Below, in pieces: positions 23,110 to 34,551 of a stretch of 64,000 nucleotides of DNA; the stretch's first letter is position 1, and the number at the start of each line of letters is the position of its first letter. The position numbers were made by a program, and so were the translations under genes. Below the pieces are notes generated by a model. The model was not told the DNA's origin. It searched no databases and was given only the letters and a program-made list of their open reading frames with translations. Origin of the DNA: Posidonia oceanica (lineage: Eukaryota; Streptophyta; Magnoliopsida; Alismatales; Posidoniaceae); assembly GCA_037176725.1 (NCBI GenBank), contig JAZBRS010000014.1, positions 72,212,501 through 72,276,500 on the forward strand. Direction: 5' to 3'.

Positions 23110-24590
23110 TGCAGAAGAGGACGTAGGCAACTGTTGCAAAGTCTTCAAATACCTGCGGTCAAAGCTGTTCATCAATGCGGGACATATACAGGCATGTAAT
23201 ACTGGCTGTCAGAGAAGCTGATGTACATATAAAAGCTGATAAAGCAGTTTATAGGTTACAGCTAACAATTAGATCACGAAAATCTGAGCACAATCGGCTA
23301 TGCAAAAGGGGGCTTCACCTGCATAGGGCGAAGTCGCACAAAAGGCACTCTTGTCCTTGTCCGTGTGGAGCGAGGAAACAAGGGAAGGGGGCTTCGTCCG
23401 TCCGGAGCGAAGTCAAAGAGTACGCTTGTCCTTGTCTTGTATGGAGCAAGGGGGCAAGCGAAAAGAGACTTCGTCCGCTCGGAGCGAAGTCGCACTAAGA
23501 TTAGGGATGGCGCCTGACTGTGCAGGCCCGGCGGCCCCTGATGGACCTCTAGGTGCTAGGGTTGTCCTGCTGCTTCTGAAGCGACTGCTCTGCCTCTGAC
23601 TGCTGACACTCATTTTGAGCTGTTGTGCTGACAGTGATGAACTGTTCTGAGGCTTGAAGGTGGTCAACCTGCCTAAGCAGAAGTACTATCCCAGTGCCGA
23701 GCTGAGCCTTGTAGAGCGAGAGGAAAAGAGTAAGAGGAACGATTTGATAGTAGATAGATGCATGCATGCTCTATACTAAATTTTTATTGCCCTCGGTATA
23801 TGGAGTGCTTGATGCCTACTGCAAAGGAAATGAGTGGTCTCTGACTCACCAGACACTACTCAAACTCCTAACTGTTGGTGGGACTCTGGAACGGGTGATA
23901 GTTTGAGTGTTAAGGTGGTGGTGAGATGAGGATAGGCTTCATGCCAAACTCTTGAGAACCTACACCTACTCTTTTCATTTTTTTGCCTTCTCTTTTACTC
24001 CCACATAGGCGTGCAGGCTTCCCCATCCTTGACTTGGAGGTAAAAGGTGCCATGCTTGAGGCAGGAGAGTTGCTGCTAGACAGGGGTGGCTAGGCCCTAT
24101 GGGATTTAAAGGTTCCCTAGGCGCGATCTTCAACTCCTCTCCAAGGTGATTTGGAGGGACAGGGTCGCACTACTCGCCTCTATCTCTAGGGCTTACTTCT
24201 GTCTTCGCCTTCTATCTTCTTTTCTTTTGTGCCCAGGCTCAGACATATATGTTTTTTTGCTCACACTCTCTCACACCCTAGCATTTTGTCTCCCTCTAGA
24301 GGTGTAAGTCCTAAAGGGGGTTTGGACATTTTGTCTATCCTCTCTGGATGGTGGCTCTCTCACTATTTAAGACATCTAAGTAGTGTCGGGCGAGGTAGAG
24401 TGTACTCTTTCCAGAGCAGGCAAGCATCTCTGATTTTCATCATCGGGCTATATTTGTAATGCACATAATACATTTACATCTCTCTCTTTTTGTTTTTTTT
24501 CTGATAAAATAAACATGACTAAAATGCATGGAGAAGTAAAATGCAAGAAGTGGGAGAGAGGGAACTCTGCAAGGTAGCAGCGGCGAGCTA
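23110..24590 (-). other. Spacer between integrase and DUF7745-like ORF, element A
   Basis: No gene supported. It matches the L spacer (333-1,511). A part at 23,290-23,500 carries GACTTCG ... CGAAGTC (23,467-23,491) and CTTGTCC / GGGGCAAG-type palindromes like those of the L array, although the main arrays of L and A lie elsewhere. Confidence 0.6.
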
Positions 24591-25940
24591 CTAGTAGTAC
24601 TTCTTGAGGTAGCATGAGTTGACTGATTCCGATTGTTCAACCTGGTCCATGTCCTCAAGCACTGCTGCATCATCGGAGAAGACCCGCTTCATAAAAAAGG
24701 GGCCACGCCAGTTGGGCTGGAATTTACCTCAGCTGTCGGGGAGATGGATGGCTCGAAGGACCATATCCCCTAAATGGAAGCTTCTGGGCCTAACCTTCTT
24801 CAGGTATGCTCTGGCCGAGCGCTTCTGATAGCACTGAGCGTGATGCATGGCCTACAGCCTATGCTCATCAATCAGGTTCAGCTGGATGCGGCAGTCTTCG
24901 ACCCATTCTGCTTCTTCCAGCTCTGCTTCTCGTAGGATCCGCAGTGAGGGGATCTCTACTTCAACAGGCAGTACTGCCTCCATGGCGTACACCAGCGAGT
25001 ACGGGGTTGCTCCTGTCGAGGTTCGGACTGATGTCCTGTACGTCCAGAGTGCGTACGGAAGCTTATCATACCAGTCCTTGTGAGTCTCTACCATCTTTTT
25101 CAAGATCTTGACAAGGTTCTTGTTGGCAGACTCCATTGCGCCGTTCATCTGTGGCTGATAAGGCGAGGATCGGTGATGCTTGATGTTGAAGCTCTGCATG
25201 TAGTCTTCAATCCTCTTGGCTATGAAGTTTGAGCCATTATCAGAGATGAGCACGTGCGGGACCTCATACCAGGCTATGATGTTGTTTCTAATAAACTTCT
25301 CAATAGCTGCGGCAATGACTGTCTTATAGGAGGCTGCTTCCACCCACTTGGTAAAATAGTCGATCGCTACCAGAATAAAGCGATGACCGTTGGAGGCTGC
25401 TGGATGTATAGCGCCGATGACGTCGATCCCCCAGGTGGAGAAAGGCCATGGCGAAGATATGCTATGCAATTGCTGTGGGGGAGTGTTTATGAAGTTTCCA
25501 TAGGTTTGGCAGCTATGGCACTTGCGCACAAATTGGCAGCAGTCTGCCTCCATGGTTGACCACAAGTAGCCTTGGAGCATAATCTTCTTGGCCAGCAACA
25601 CACCGTTCATTTGGGGGCCGCAGGTCCCTGCATGGACTTAGAGCATCAATGTGTCGACTTCCTTCTTGCCTACGTAGCGTAGGAGCATCTAGTTGTAGGA
25701 TCTTCTGTACAAATGTCCTGCTCCCATCACATATTTGGACGCCAGACGCACCAAAGTCTTTCTGTCTACTGCTGAGGCGTAAGGTGGGAGGCTACCAGGT
25801 TCTAGGAAGACCTTGATATCGTGATACCATGGTAGTTCCTCTGCTGGAACCGCTTCCTCGATGCTCATGTAGTGTGCGGACTGTTCCACAGGTGACTGAT
25901 ACGTCCACTGCATGATACTCGGGTATAGAGAGCCAAGATG
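24591..25940 (-). pseudogene. Integrase of element A
   Basis: Integrase inserts the element cDNA into the host chromosome. From the N-terminal side: an HHCC-like zinc-binding part (VHAGTCGPQMNG ... RKCHSCQ, about 25,640-25,510), a catalytic core with the DDE acids in WGIDVIG, LISDNGSNF and NGAMESANKN, and a GPY/F-like C-terminal part (KFQPNWRGPFFMK) ending at stop 24,593-24,591. The core is open for 252 codons (25,610-24,852). The tail has stops, for example before GKFQPNW. In the zinc motif the usual second His of related elements (GPHMNG) reads Gln (GPQMNG), so metal binding may already be lost. It follows RNase H in the same polyprotein, the Ty3/gypsy order. Confidence 0.88.
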
Positions 25941-26480
25941 CTAAGGTTGCCAAAGCAAATGCATAGGCGTTCTTGGCTCTGTTCATGTAAGTGAAGCAGA
26001 TTTCTTCAAAATCTTCTATCAACTTCAACAAGCATTCATGGTATGGCACCAGCTTAGGGTCCTTGGTCTTCCAATCGCCCTTGACCTGGGAGATGACCAG
26101 CATCACATCTCTATGCACATGCAGCGTGCGCACTTCATGCTCGAGTGCGACTCGTAGTCCCAGAATGCAGGCCTCATACTCTGCCTCGTTGTTGGTGTAA
26201 GGGATTGTCATCTTCCTTGCAAATGGGATTAGCTCTCCCTGTGGCGTTGCTAAGACAGCGTCGATGCCTCTGCCCCTTCTATTGACTGCACCATCGAAGT
26301 ACAGATGCCACTGTAGTTCATCTTCAGGATTCCTCTACTCTGAATCCTATATGGCGAATAGAATGTCCTCATTAGGGAACTGTGTCTAGAGCGGCTGATA
26401 CTTAGGCAGTGGAAGGTCAGCCAGATGATCTACCATGGCTTGGCATTTCATTGACTTCTGCGTGACGAAGGTGATGTCGT
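25941..26480 (-). pseudogene. RNase H of element A
   Basis: RNase H removes RNA from the RNA/DNA hybrid during reverse transcription. A YFDGAVNRRGRGIDAVL segment (first Asp region) is followed by MTIPYTNNEAEYEACILGLR, which holds the catalytic Glu and the NNEAEYEA signature of the family, and then by VHRDVMLVISQVKGDW, which holds the next Asp. The open part is 26,211-25,792. Frame shifts and stops separate it from RT upstream and integrase downstream. Confidence 0.85.
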
Positions 26481-26508
26481 ACTAAGACAATAACACCTGC
26501 CACTTGCC

Positions 26509-27745
26509 TCATCGACCTACCATGACCGGCTTCTGAAAGAGAAACTTGATAGGGTCATGCCAGCATAAGAGCTGGACTAGGTGTGCCATCATGTAGTGCC
26601 TTAACTTTTGCACAGCCCAGATAAGAGACAAGCAAGTTTTCTCTATGGTGCTATACCTGGCTTCGCAATCCATGAACTTCTTGCTCAGGTAATAGATGGC
26701 ACGCTCCTTTGTACCCGTTTTATCATGTTGGCCCAAGACGGCGCTCATGGAATGTTGCATGGTAGAAAGGTAGAGAATTAGAGGTTTCCTTGGCACGGGA
26801 GGGACCAGGACCAGGGGCTTGATCAAGAGCTACTTGATCTTGTCAATTGCAGCTTGGCACTCCTCGCTCCAGTTAATCTGTGCATTCTTCCTTAGGAGCT
26901 TAAAAATCAGTTCGCAGATAAGCGTGAGCTGTGCGATGAACTGACTGATGTATTGCGGACGCCCCAGCAAGCCTCTGACTTCCTTTTCAGTCTTGGGGGG
27001 GTGGCATGTCAACGATGGCTTTGGCCTTGCTCGGGTCCTCCTCAATTCCCCTTTGGCTAACAATGTAGCCCAGCAGCTTGCCAGATGATACTCCGAATAC
27101 ACATTAGCTGGGGTTGAGGCGAAGCTTGTACGTCCTCAGGCAATCAAAGAGCTTCTTGAGGCAGATTAGGTAATCCTCAGGCTCTCTTGACTTGGCAATC
27201 ATGTCGTCCACGTAGACCTTGACTTCTTGGTTCATGAAGTCGTGGAATAATGCTGTCATCGCCCTTTGATATGTTGCTCTGGTGTTCTTAAGCCCAAACG
27301 ACATAACTTGATAGCAGAAGACTCCCCAAGGGGTGATAAATGAAGTCTTTTCCATGTCCTCTTCTGCCATTCTTATCTGGTTATAGCCAGAGAAGCCGTC
27401 CATAAAGGAGAGCATCTTGTGCCCTGTAGTGTTGTCGACCAGGACGTCAATGTGCAGTAGAGGGAAGTCGTCCTTAGGACTGGCTTTGTTCAGATCCCTG
27501 TAGTCAATGCACATGCGGACCCGGCCATCCTTCTTAGGCACTGGCACGACATTTGCGAGCCATTCTGGGTAGAGGACAACCTTAAGAAAGCCGACGTTGT
27601 GCTGCTTCATGATTTCTTCCTTGATTTTGAGCAGCCACTGTGGTCGCCACTTCTGAAGCTTTTGCTTTACCGGCTTAGCATCAGGCTTCAGTGGTAGAGT
27701 GTGCACCACCACTTCGATGTCGAGACCGACCATGTCCTCATACCT
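26509..27745 (-). pseudogene. Reverse transcriptase of element A
   Basis: RT copies element RNA into DNA. The open frame 27,733-27,104 carries the palm and fingers blocks: VPVPKKDGRVRMCIDYRDLN, MLSFMDGFSGYNQI, FITPWGVFCYQVMSFGLKN and the active site VYVDDMIAKS (near 27,200). The next frames hold a thumb/connection part (KEVRGLLGRPQYISQFI, 27,102-26,830; KERAIYYLSKKF, 26,826-26,509). Stops follow LRLNPS and AAIDKIK. The YVDD box is intact. Its similarity to Ty3/gypsy RTs of the Tat group is strong. Confidence 0.92.
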
Positions 27746-28375
27746 CTAGGCAAAGATGTCTGCGTATTCTATAAGGAATGCAATGAATTCTGCTCTAGCC
27801 TGAGGTGTCAGTTTGGTGCTAATGCAGACCTCCTTAACATCTTCCGCTGTGCCAATGTTGACTGCCTCCGTCTCTTCTTCGACATGGAGGTTAGGCCCTT
27901 CTGAGTTGTCATCGTAAGGCTGGAACTCAGGTGATGGTTCACCATTCGCATCTACACCTGTATCATCCTCCTCCTCATATGCAATGAGTTCTGAGACGAT
28001 CTCCTTCTTGAATGTTGGGTCTGTGTTGTCGAAGGAGTGAATGTGTTCTGCCTCTTGATCCTGATGACGTCTCAGGATGGTCATGCTCACTTGAGTATTT
28101 CTGTAGGCTCAGTGGGTGACTTCTACTTGAGTGGCCTCTGACCCTGCTGACTGGTCTAGCTGCTCTGCCTGTTCTGACACTGCTGTCACTGCTGGGGCTA
28201 CCTGGGCTACTGGGACTGCTGAGTCTGCCCCCTCTATTACTGCCTGTGCTTCGACTGCTACTGTCCCCTCCTTCGTGTTTTCAGATGTACTTGCGGGGAG
28301 TGTTGGGGATGGATGACTGTCTTCGAGGCGACTGGTCTGTATACTGTCGCCGTATGCGCTGCCCGTATGGGGCAT
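27746..28375 (-). pseudogene. Acidic linker upstream of RT, element A
   Basis: Two open pieces: 28,375-28,109 (Ala/Glu/Val-rich) and 28,090-27,746 (acidic, with EEEDDTGVDANGEPSPEF and a segment EVCISTKLTPQARAEFIAFL, which in Tat elements precedes the RT and resembles LSPEERKELIALL-type linkers). It joins protease to RT in the polyprotein. It has no enzymatic motif and stops break it. Confidence 0.6.
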
Positions 28376-29700
28376 GCGCTGTACAAACCATCTAGACCCG
28401 CCTTGTGGCTATGGAGTGATCAACTCGTCTAGTCTAGTGGGTGCTGCCTCTGCTTCATCTCCCAAGACCATGACTGTAGGATGGTCTTGTGGCAAGGAGG
28501 GATCCGGGGCCACAACCTTCCCTTTCCTCAACGCCTGCTGCTCGGAGGCATCTTCTGCTAGCACCGCAGGTTGCTCTTGGAACAGCAATTCCAAGTCTTC
28601 GAGCATGTCATCCACCAGGGCTTCTGTAGTCGCACCCTCCTCATCATCTAAGGGTGTGTCGACATAATAGGCGCAAACGGCCTCTTCAGATTCCTCCCTG
28701 GCGATTCCTTCGCCTGCGGGGCTGGCTCTGGCTGCTAGGCATACTACTGGCTAGGGTATCTGCTCTGCTGTGGGCTAGCTGGCTGGTTGACCTCCTAGCA
28801 CGGTCGATCGTGGTACTGTGGCGTTCAGGGATGCAAACAGGTCGACCAGGGATGCAACTAGCGGGTGTGCGGACAGAGTCAATGCTGTAGCTGGAGGGGA
28901 GGCAGAGACGCTCTCCTGGAGGTCCGACAGCTGGGCGGCTGTGCCAGGGGACAAAACACCGGCATCCGTGAGTGACGGTGGTTGTCTCATTGTAAAGGCC
29001 GCAGGGGCCCACTACGAGGTTGGATCTGCTAAAGCTAATGGCTGTATGGTTGACAGAGCCGCCTACTTTGCTGGTGGTGCTCCTGATGAAGTGGGCCGAG
29101 TCGCGATGTCGCCTGATCCAGCTGACTGTACCACAAAAAATGGTAACCTCTGTGCTGGTGCGGCTACGGCTGCGGCCGCGGGTGGACTGCTGGGTAGTGC
29201 CGGAAGATGTGCTCCTGACTTTGGAGCTGTCGATGTAACTGTCAAAGGCACTGATGAAGCTGCAGGAGGGGGAGAAACTGTCATCCCTGACATAAAGCTT
29301 CCTGAAACTGCTACTGTATCTGTATAGGGAAGGGCCAAGCAAACTGACCAGGATGATGCAGGGTTGGACTGGACCTCCCTGCTAGTCCAAGCTGCTTCCA
29401 CTGTGCCAGACTGCTCCTTGTCTGAGTAGTAGTCTTCAACGCAGACCCACTCCTCTGTCGGCAACAGGGGGCTCTGGCACGGCACTAGCTGGGCAGTGGC
29501 TGGGCTCATGTTCGGGTCAAGAACACCTGTACTGACAAAGTTAGTGAGGTCCTGAGGAATCACGAGCTTCCGATTCCTCGAGTGCAGGTGCTCACCGTTG
29601 CGGGGCTTCCATTCATAGCCCAGGCCTTCAAAATCTCTTCTCTCCTCAGCTGCAATCAGTTCGACGATCCCTTGGCCGTGACGCCTGAGCGGTGTCCCTT
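28376..29700 (-). pseudogene. G-patch-like and low-complexity part of pol, element A
   Basis: The frame 29,827-29,063 includes LRRHGQGIVELIAAEERRDF followed by EGLGYEWKPRNG. This resembles the G-patch-like segment (GKGLGK ... GIVEPI ... GLGY) that many Tat polyproteins carry between protease and RT. The first glycines of a true G-patch are not clear, so the assignment is tentative. The rest, to about 28,376, is Ser/Pro/Ala-rich in competing frames, with no domain I recognise. Confidence 0.5.
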
Positions 29701-30711
29701 TCATATAGCTCCACCTGCGGCAGATATTCTCGACCATCCAGAAGGGGTTGCAATGAACGGCCAGAGAGCTGACACGTTGAAGATCAGGGATAAAGTTAAC
29801 CAGCTCAAACCAGTTAACACGGTACAAGGCATCTGACAGCTTAGGATCAAATTGGACAGTTGCTGGGAGACAGAAGAAACCGCCTCGACCAGCTCCTTAT
29901 CAAACTTTTCTGCCATGACAACGATAACGTTGTCACCCTGGCAGAATTTGATAATGCAATGGAGGGTTGAGGGGATCACTTGATGCTTGTGCAGCCAAGG
30001 GTGCCCAAGCAGGAGATTAAAAGAGGGCTCCAAATCGACAATATAGAATTCTACATCGAATACGACTAGGCCAATAGAAAGGGGAATAACCAGGACTCCC
30101 AAAGAATCATGGTGCGTATTGTCAAAAGAGGTCATTCCCTTCATGGCTGGCGTGATATCCTCGGCTTTGAATTCGAGCTTTAATGCTGTTCGCAGGGGAT
30201 AGATGTTAAGGCCTGACCCATTTTCAACCAGCGAAAGGGGAATACAGAATCTTTTGAACTGCACCGTGATAAACAGGAGTTGATTGTGGTTAGTCCCCGC
30301 TGGAGGTAGCTCATCGCTCGAAAAAGAGATGACCTGCGGCTCTACGATCATACCCACCATATTCTCCAAGGTGGCAGGCTCAATAGATTGGGACACATGG
30401 GCTGCCTGTAACACGCGGAGGAAAACTTCGCGGTGTTCACGGGATGAATGAATTAGGTCCCAAATGGAGATGTTAGCCTTGACTTTTTTCAGCTGGGCCG
30501 TGATATCAGCTGGAGGTTGGTCTTTTTTGGAGGTAGGGGGAGTGGCTCCGGTAGCGGGCTCTGTAGAGGTGGGACCACAAGATTGGCCTGCTGGTGGGGG
30601 CTGCCTCACTAGTGGAGGCTGGCTCACTGATGGAGTGGGTTCTGGACGACTGGCCGTAGCTACTGGGCGGTAGATCTGTACACCCTCCCCAACCGCGTGA
30701 CTTCTGCGCAC
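29701..30711 (-). pseudogene. Aspartic protease region of element A
   Basis: Retroviral-type aspartic protease matures the polyprotein. The 336-codon open frame has a Pro/Thr-rich N-terminal half, then a protease fold at about residues 145-245: IPLSLVENGSGLNIYPLRTA (active-site loop), a conserved MTSFDNTHHDSLGVLVIPL stretch, and FYIVDLEPSFNLLLGHPWLH (the flap/ILLGRPWI-type block). Related elements read DNGS at the active site; here it is ENGS, so the catalytic Asp appears replaced by Glu. The frame is offset from the upstream gag/linker frame (31,136-30,660), so a frame shift lies near 30,700. Confidence 0.85.
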
Positions 30712-33328
30712 ATCTCTGTGGTGTAGTCGTAAGGAACGCGGTGGGTATCCCTGCTCAGGTTGATTACCAGGGGAGCAGAAGCTGCGAGCTCGAGAGGGGC
30801 CGCCGGGGTGTCTGCGAGACGTTGGATGGATATGGGATGCTGCTGGGGAAGCTGTGATGGCTCTACATGGGGCCTGGCTTGTAGGCTCATATGGGGTTGA
30901 GCCTCGGATTGTATGGCGAGCCTCGCGGCAGCGTGCTCCGGCTTGGCATCCAATCGGATCATGTGAATCCCCAACTCAAAGCTGACAAGTGCCGTGCGAT
31001 AAAGAGAAGAGGAGATAGGTACAAAAGTGTGCTGGATAAGATCAGAGGGGTCCACTACGGACGTAGCGGACCCAGCAGGGAAAAGAGAATGTACACTTGA
31101 GGTTCCCGCACCTCCCAGGCCAGAATGCTCCGACAAAGGCTACTGGACAATGCTGGGATTGGGGGATGTTGGTGGAGGAGTGGATGTAGATGCTGCCTCC
31201 TGTGTGTTGATACTGATAACCTTTCAGTCGATCAGGTCCTACACGGCACCCCGCAATGTAAAGCAATTATCCGTCGAGTGCCCCGCGGCTCGATGGAAAT
31301 TGCTGAAAAGATTCGCGCGGTACCACTCCGGATGTGGGTTTGGCAGTGAGCGAATCTCGGGGAGCCTGAGGAGCGACGCCACCTTAGGGAGGATGGCACT
31401 CAGCAGCTACACTAGTGGAGTGAAGCGATGCTAAGCATGGTGGGGCCGTCTCTGCCCTTGGTGTTGTCCTCGCCAGACCAGTGCGGCAGGGTAGACCAAT
31501 CGGACGGTGGTGGTGATATGTGGTGTGTGGGGTGCACTAGGTGTGGGTGCATACACTACCTGATTCGGGCCGGGCGGAGCCACCATGTGAACGGGAGCGG
31601 TTGGAGAGTCGACGTAGGCGACGGCGGTCCGCAGAGGATCCCTCCTCCTCGGGTTGTTGTTGTTGCTACCGCTGTTGTTGTTGCCACTGTTGTTGCCGCC
31701 ATGACCGCTGCTGGAGGAGGCAGCCTACTTAGCGAAGGCAGAGAGTGCTGGGAAGTTGCCGCTCCACAAGGAGCTCTCCACACGAGTGCCAGCCCGAATC
31801 AGTGATGCAAAAGTGGTGATAGGCTGGATGGCAAGCAGAGTGCCAATGGACGGCTGTGCACCTCGAATTACGATCTCGATAGACTCCTCGTCAGAGGGTC
31901 TATCGTGGACCTGCGAGGCAAGGGCACGCCAACGGCCGACGTACTCCCCGAATGGCTTGTTGTTCCTCTGCTAGATTGCGATAAGGTCCTCGCGCTTAGG
32001 GACCAAGTCGAGGTTGAAGGAGTATTATTCTAGGAATGCCCTGCTAAGGTCGTCTCAAGTCATAATGGCATCCATATCAAGTGATGTGAACCACTTGAGG
32101 GCCAGGCCAGTGAGACTTTTCTAGAAAGGCGGATGAGCAACCTATCGTCAGCCTGAAGCTGAGCAAGGTCTCCGCAATACGCCTTCAAGTGGGCGATGGG
32201 GCAACCCTTACCATTGTACTTTTTGTAGTTTAGGATTTTGAATTTCGGTGGGAGTACCACCTCTAGAAAGTAGCAGAGGTCCCGGAACTGGTATGAGTGG
32301 AGGTCCGTGCCCTGCACTTGACGAAGTGCTTTCTCCAGTACGGTAAACCTGTTGTGGTAGGGATCTGGATGAGCTGCCGAAGGAGATGGAGCAGCGGGGG
32401 CAGGGGCCACATACACCGAATGGGTCGCACCGAGGTGCTCGTCCGGATCCACCATCGCGTCGCCTGGTGGCACGACGTGATGGCCGGCATATCCGTGCAG
32501 ATGTGCAGTGGGTGTAGTGGGTGGTGCTATGTATGCAGGGGAAGAAACATGATGATGCACAGGGTAGTGGTAGGCTTGATGCTATGTAGTGAGTGGTGGA
32601 GAGTGTGGGAGTAGCAGCTGCTGCACTGGCACAGTGCCGGGCTGCTGGCTAGAGGGATGCTGTGCTCCAACCAACCCAAGGGGCTGGCCACCAGGTGGCG
32701 GAGGGGTATGTTGTGCGGTGAGTGCAGTGTATGCAGAGGGCGGAGGCTGCGCCCCAATCACTAGAGCAGTGAGCAGCTGAGGTGATGGCCGGGGCAGCGG
32801 TGCAGTGGGGAATGCCTGAAATGCCGGAGCAGGGTGCAGGGGGACCTCAGGAATAGAGGGAGCCAAGGAGGGGCGAGTGGATAGAGCCATGCCCTGGAAA
32901 GTTTGAGCAAGCTCCATCAGACGCTGGTACCATACCTCAAGAGGCCCGTCAGTGGGGATACTGAGGTGCAGTACTGCCAGGGGACTGGATCCAAGAGGAG
33001 AGGACATAGACTATCCGAGAGGCAGGTATCCTACAGAAGTGGTCGCCGCAGCGGGTCCAGTGCCATAGATGATATAGCCCTAAGGGTCCATGGCGGTCGG
33101 GACAGTCTTTGGGATGCAGGTGGTAGTCACCAAGGTAGGCTCGATGCTAGCATCTGGAGGGGCATAGACCTGCCCAGGCCCTGTGGGATGTAGGGGTGCC
33201 CCAGACACCAAGGGGCGGAACCCCGGTGTCTCAATGGGCACAGAAGAGGTCAAGACGAGAGTCGGAGGGACCGAAGTGGAAATCCCCTCTAGGTTAGAAA
33301 GCAGGGGCTCGACGACGCACTAGGCCAT
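30712..33328 (-). pseudogene. gag and gag-pol linker of element A
   Basis: Gag forms the capsid. The start is taken at ATG 33,328-33,326 (MA, as in the B copy, MAQQTGE). The frame runs through a Pro/Ala-rich N-terminal region (33,007-32,582), a gag core (QVQGTDLHSYQFRDLCYF, KYNGKGCPIAHLKAYCGDL, LQADDRLLIRL; 32,560-32,060) and, after a frame shift near 32,120, ALKWFTSLDM and WRALASQVHDRP-like blocks to about 31,760. A zinc-knuckle remnant follows (NFHRAAGHSTDNCFTLRGAV, about 31,310-31,250) without its first Cys. The frame 31,136-30,660 links it to protease. Several stops are present. Confidence 0.8.
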
Positions 33329-34527
33329 GACTGACCGTGAGCGAGTAAGAACAGGGTTGCGATGAGGAAAAGAAGGTCGACGCCTAGGGGGAGCTATCGT
33401 CACAAAGCCAAGTAGCTCAGGAATGGAGGGTCGAGAACAAATGTCGCAACAGGGGCGTCAGTGAAAAGGACTCAAGCTTCGGCTAGAGAACTCGCTCACT
33501 GACCTGTGCGACAAACAAGGCAAACAAGTGTTAAAACCTGAAAGAAGAAATGCACATGTTTTAATGGTGGCATGAATGCATGCATGCAAATGGTATGCTG
33601 TCTAGCATTCTCTCTCTCACCAATCTAGTGTGTCCTAGTAGATTGTCTACTTCGGATTCCCACAAGTGTTCGGGTCACCGACTCAGTCAGAAAGTAAGGC
33701 TCCCATCTAGACTCTAGCCAGAGCTCAGGTACAATGGGTGGTGCGGTAGTGGCCTTGACCCTGCCTAAGCATGGGCTGTACCCTCTAGTAGCACCGACAC
33801 GAACCCTGACAAGGGGGGATAGACCGACCAACTCGCTCTGTGCCAAAGCAACCGAACGAGAGACTGGGACTATCCTTCTCAGACTGATAGGTGGACTCAG
33901 GGATGAGGGGGTGCATGCCCTATATGATGCTTCATGCAAATGATTAATGTTTTTTAATCTTGCGCGTTTTATTAACACAAGGGGGTGAATGTGTGTTTGC
34001 ATCTCTAGTTGCTCCTTGATTTGATTTTTACTTGCTGATTTTAATTTGCCAAGGGGGAAGAAACCAGTCTCTAGTTGTCCTTAGGCCAAATGCGAAAGGG
34101 GAAGAAAATCACCCAAACATGGCAAGTAAGCAACACACATCATTTCAAAAAGTATGCTCAAGGTATGTGCTAGTGTTGTGTCACATGGATAGTGGAAACA
34201 AAGACAATCAGCACATCAAAAGGCATTTATAAGCATGGCATGTGTGTAAGTGAAATGGTATAGCATGTTTGTGTAAACGAAGCCAACCACAAAGCAAAAG
34301 GCATGGATTAATGAGGTAAATCAAGCAATCATGGCAATTGGTCGCTAAGGTAAGCGAAATGCATGAATTAACACAATAATCAAGCAATTAAAGCAATTAA
34401 AATGCTAAACTAAGCAAGAGAAGCAATTTAAATGCAATAAGTAAAAAAGCAGGGCAAGCAAGTGCTAATCAGGAAGATAAGCCACACAGAAAGTGAAAGA
34501 GGCGGAAATGAAAGCCGGAGACTAGTA
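33329..34527 (-). other. 5' leader of element A
   Basis: About 1.2 kb between PBS and gag with no supported gene. Phrases such as GGTATGTGCTAGTGTTGTG (34,159) and CAAAAGGCATTTATAAGCAT (34,217) match the B leader (54,940-55,080). It should contain the packaging region, but I cannot locate it. Confidence 0.6.
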
Positions 34528-34545
34528 TCCCTAGCAGAGTCGCCA
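34528..34545 (-). promoter_or_regulatory. Primer binding site of element A
   Basis: The minus strand reads TGGCGACTCTGCTAGGGA, six bases after the LTR end (…GGTCACA at 34,552). It differs at two positions from the B site TGGCGACTCCGCTGGGGA. This type is known from Ogre elements, where priming by tRNA-Arg has been reported. Confidence 0.88.
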
Positions 34546-34551
34546 CTTTCT

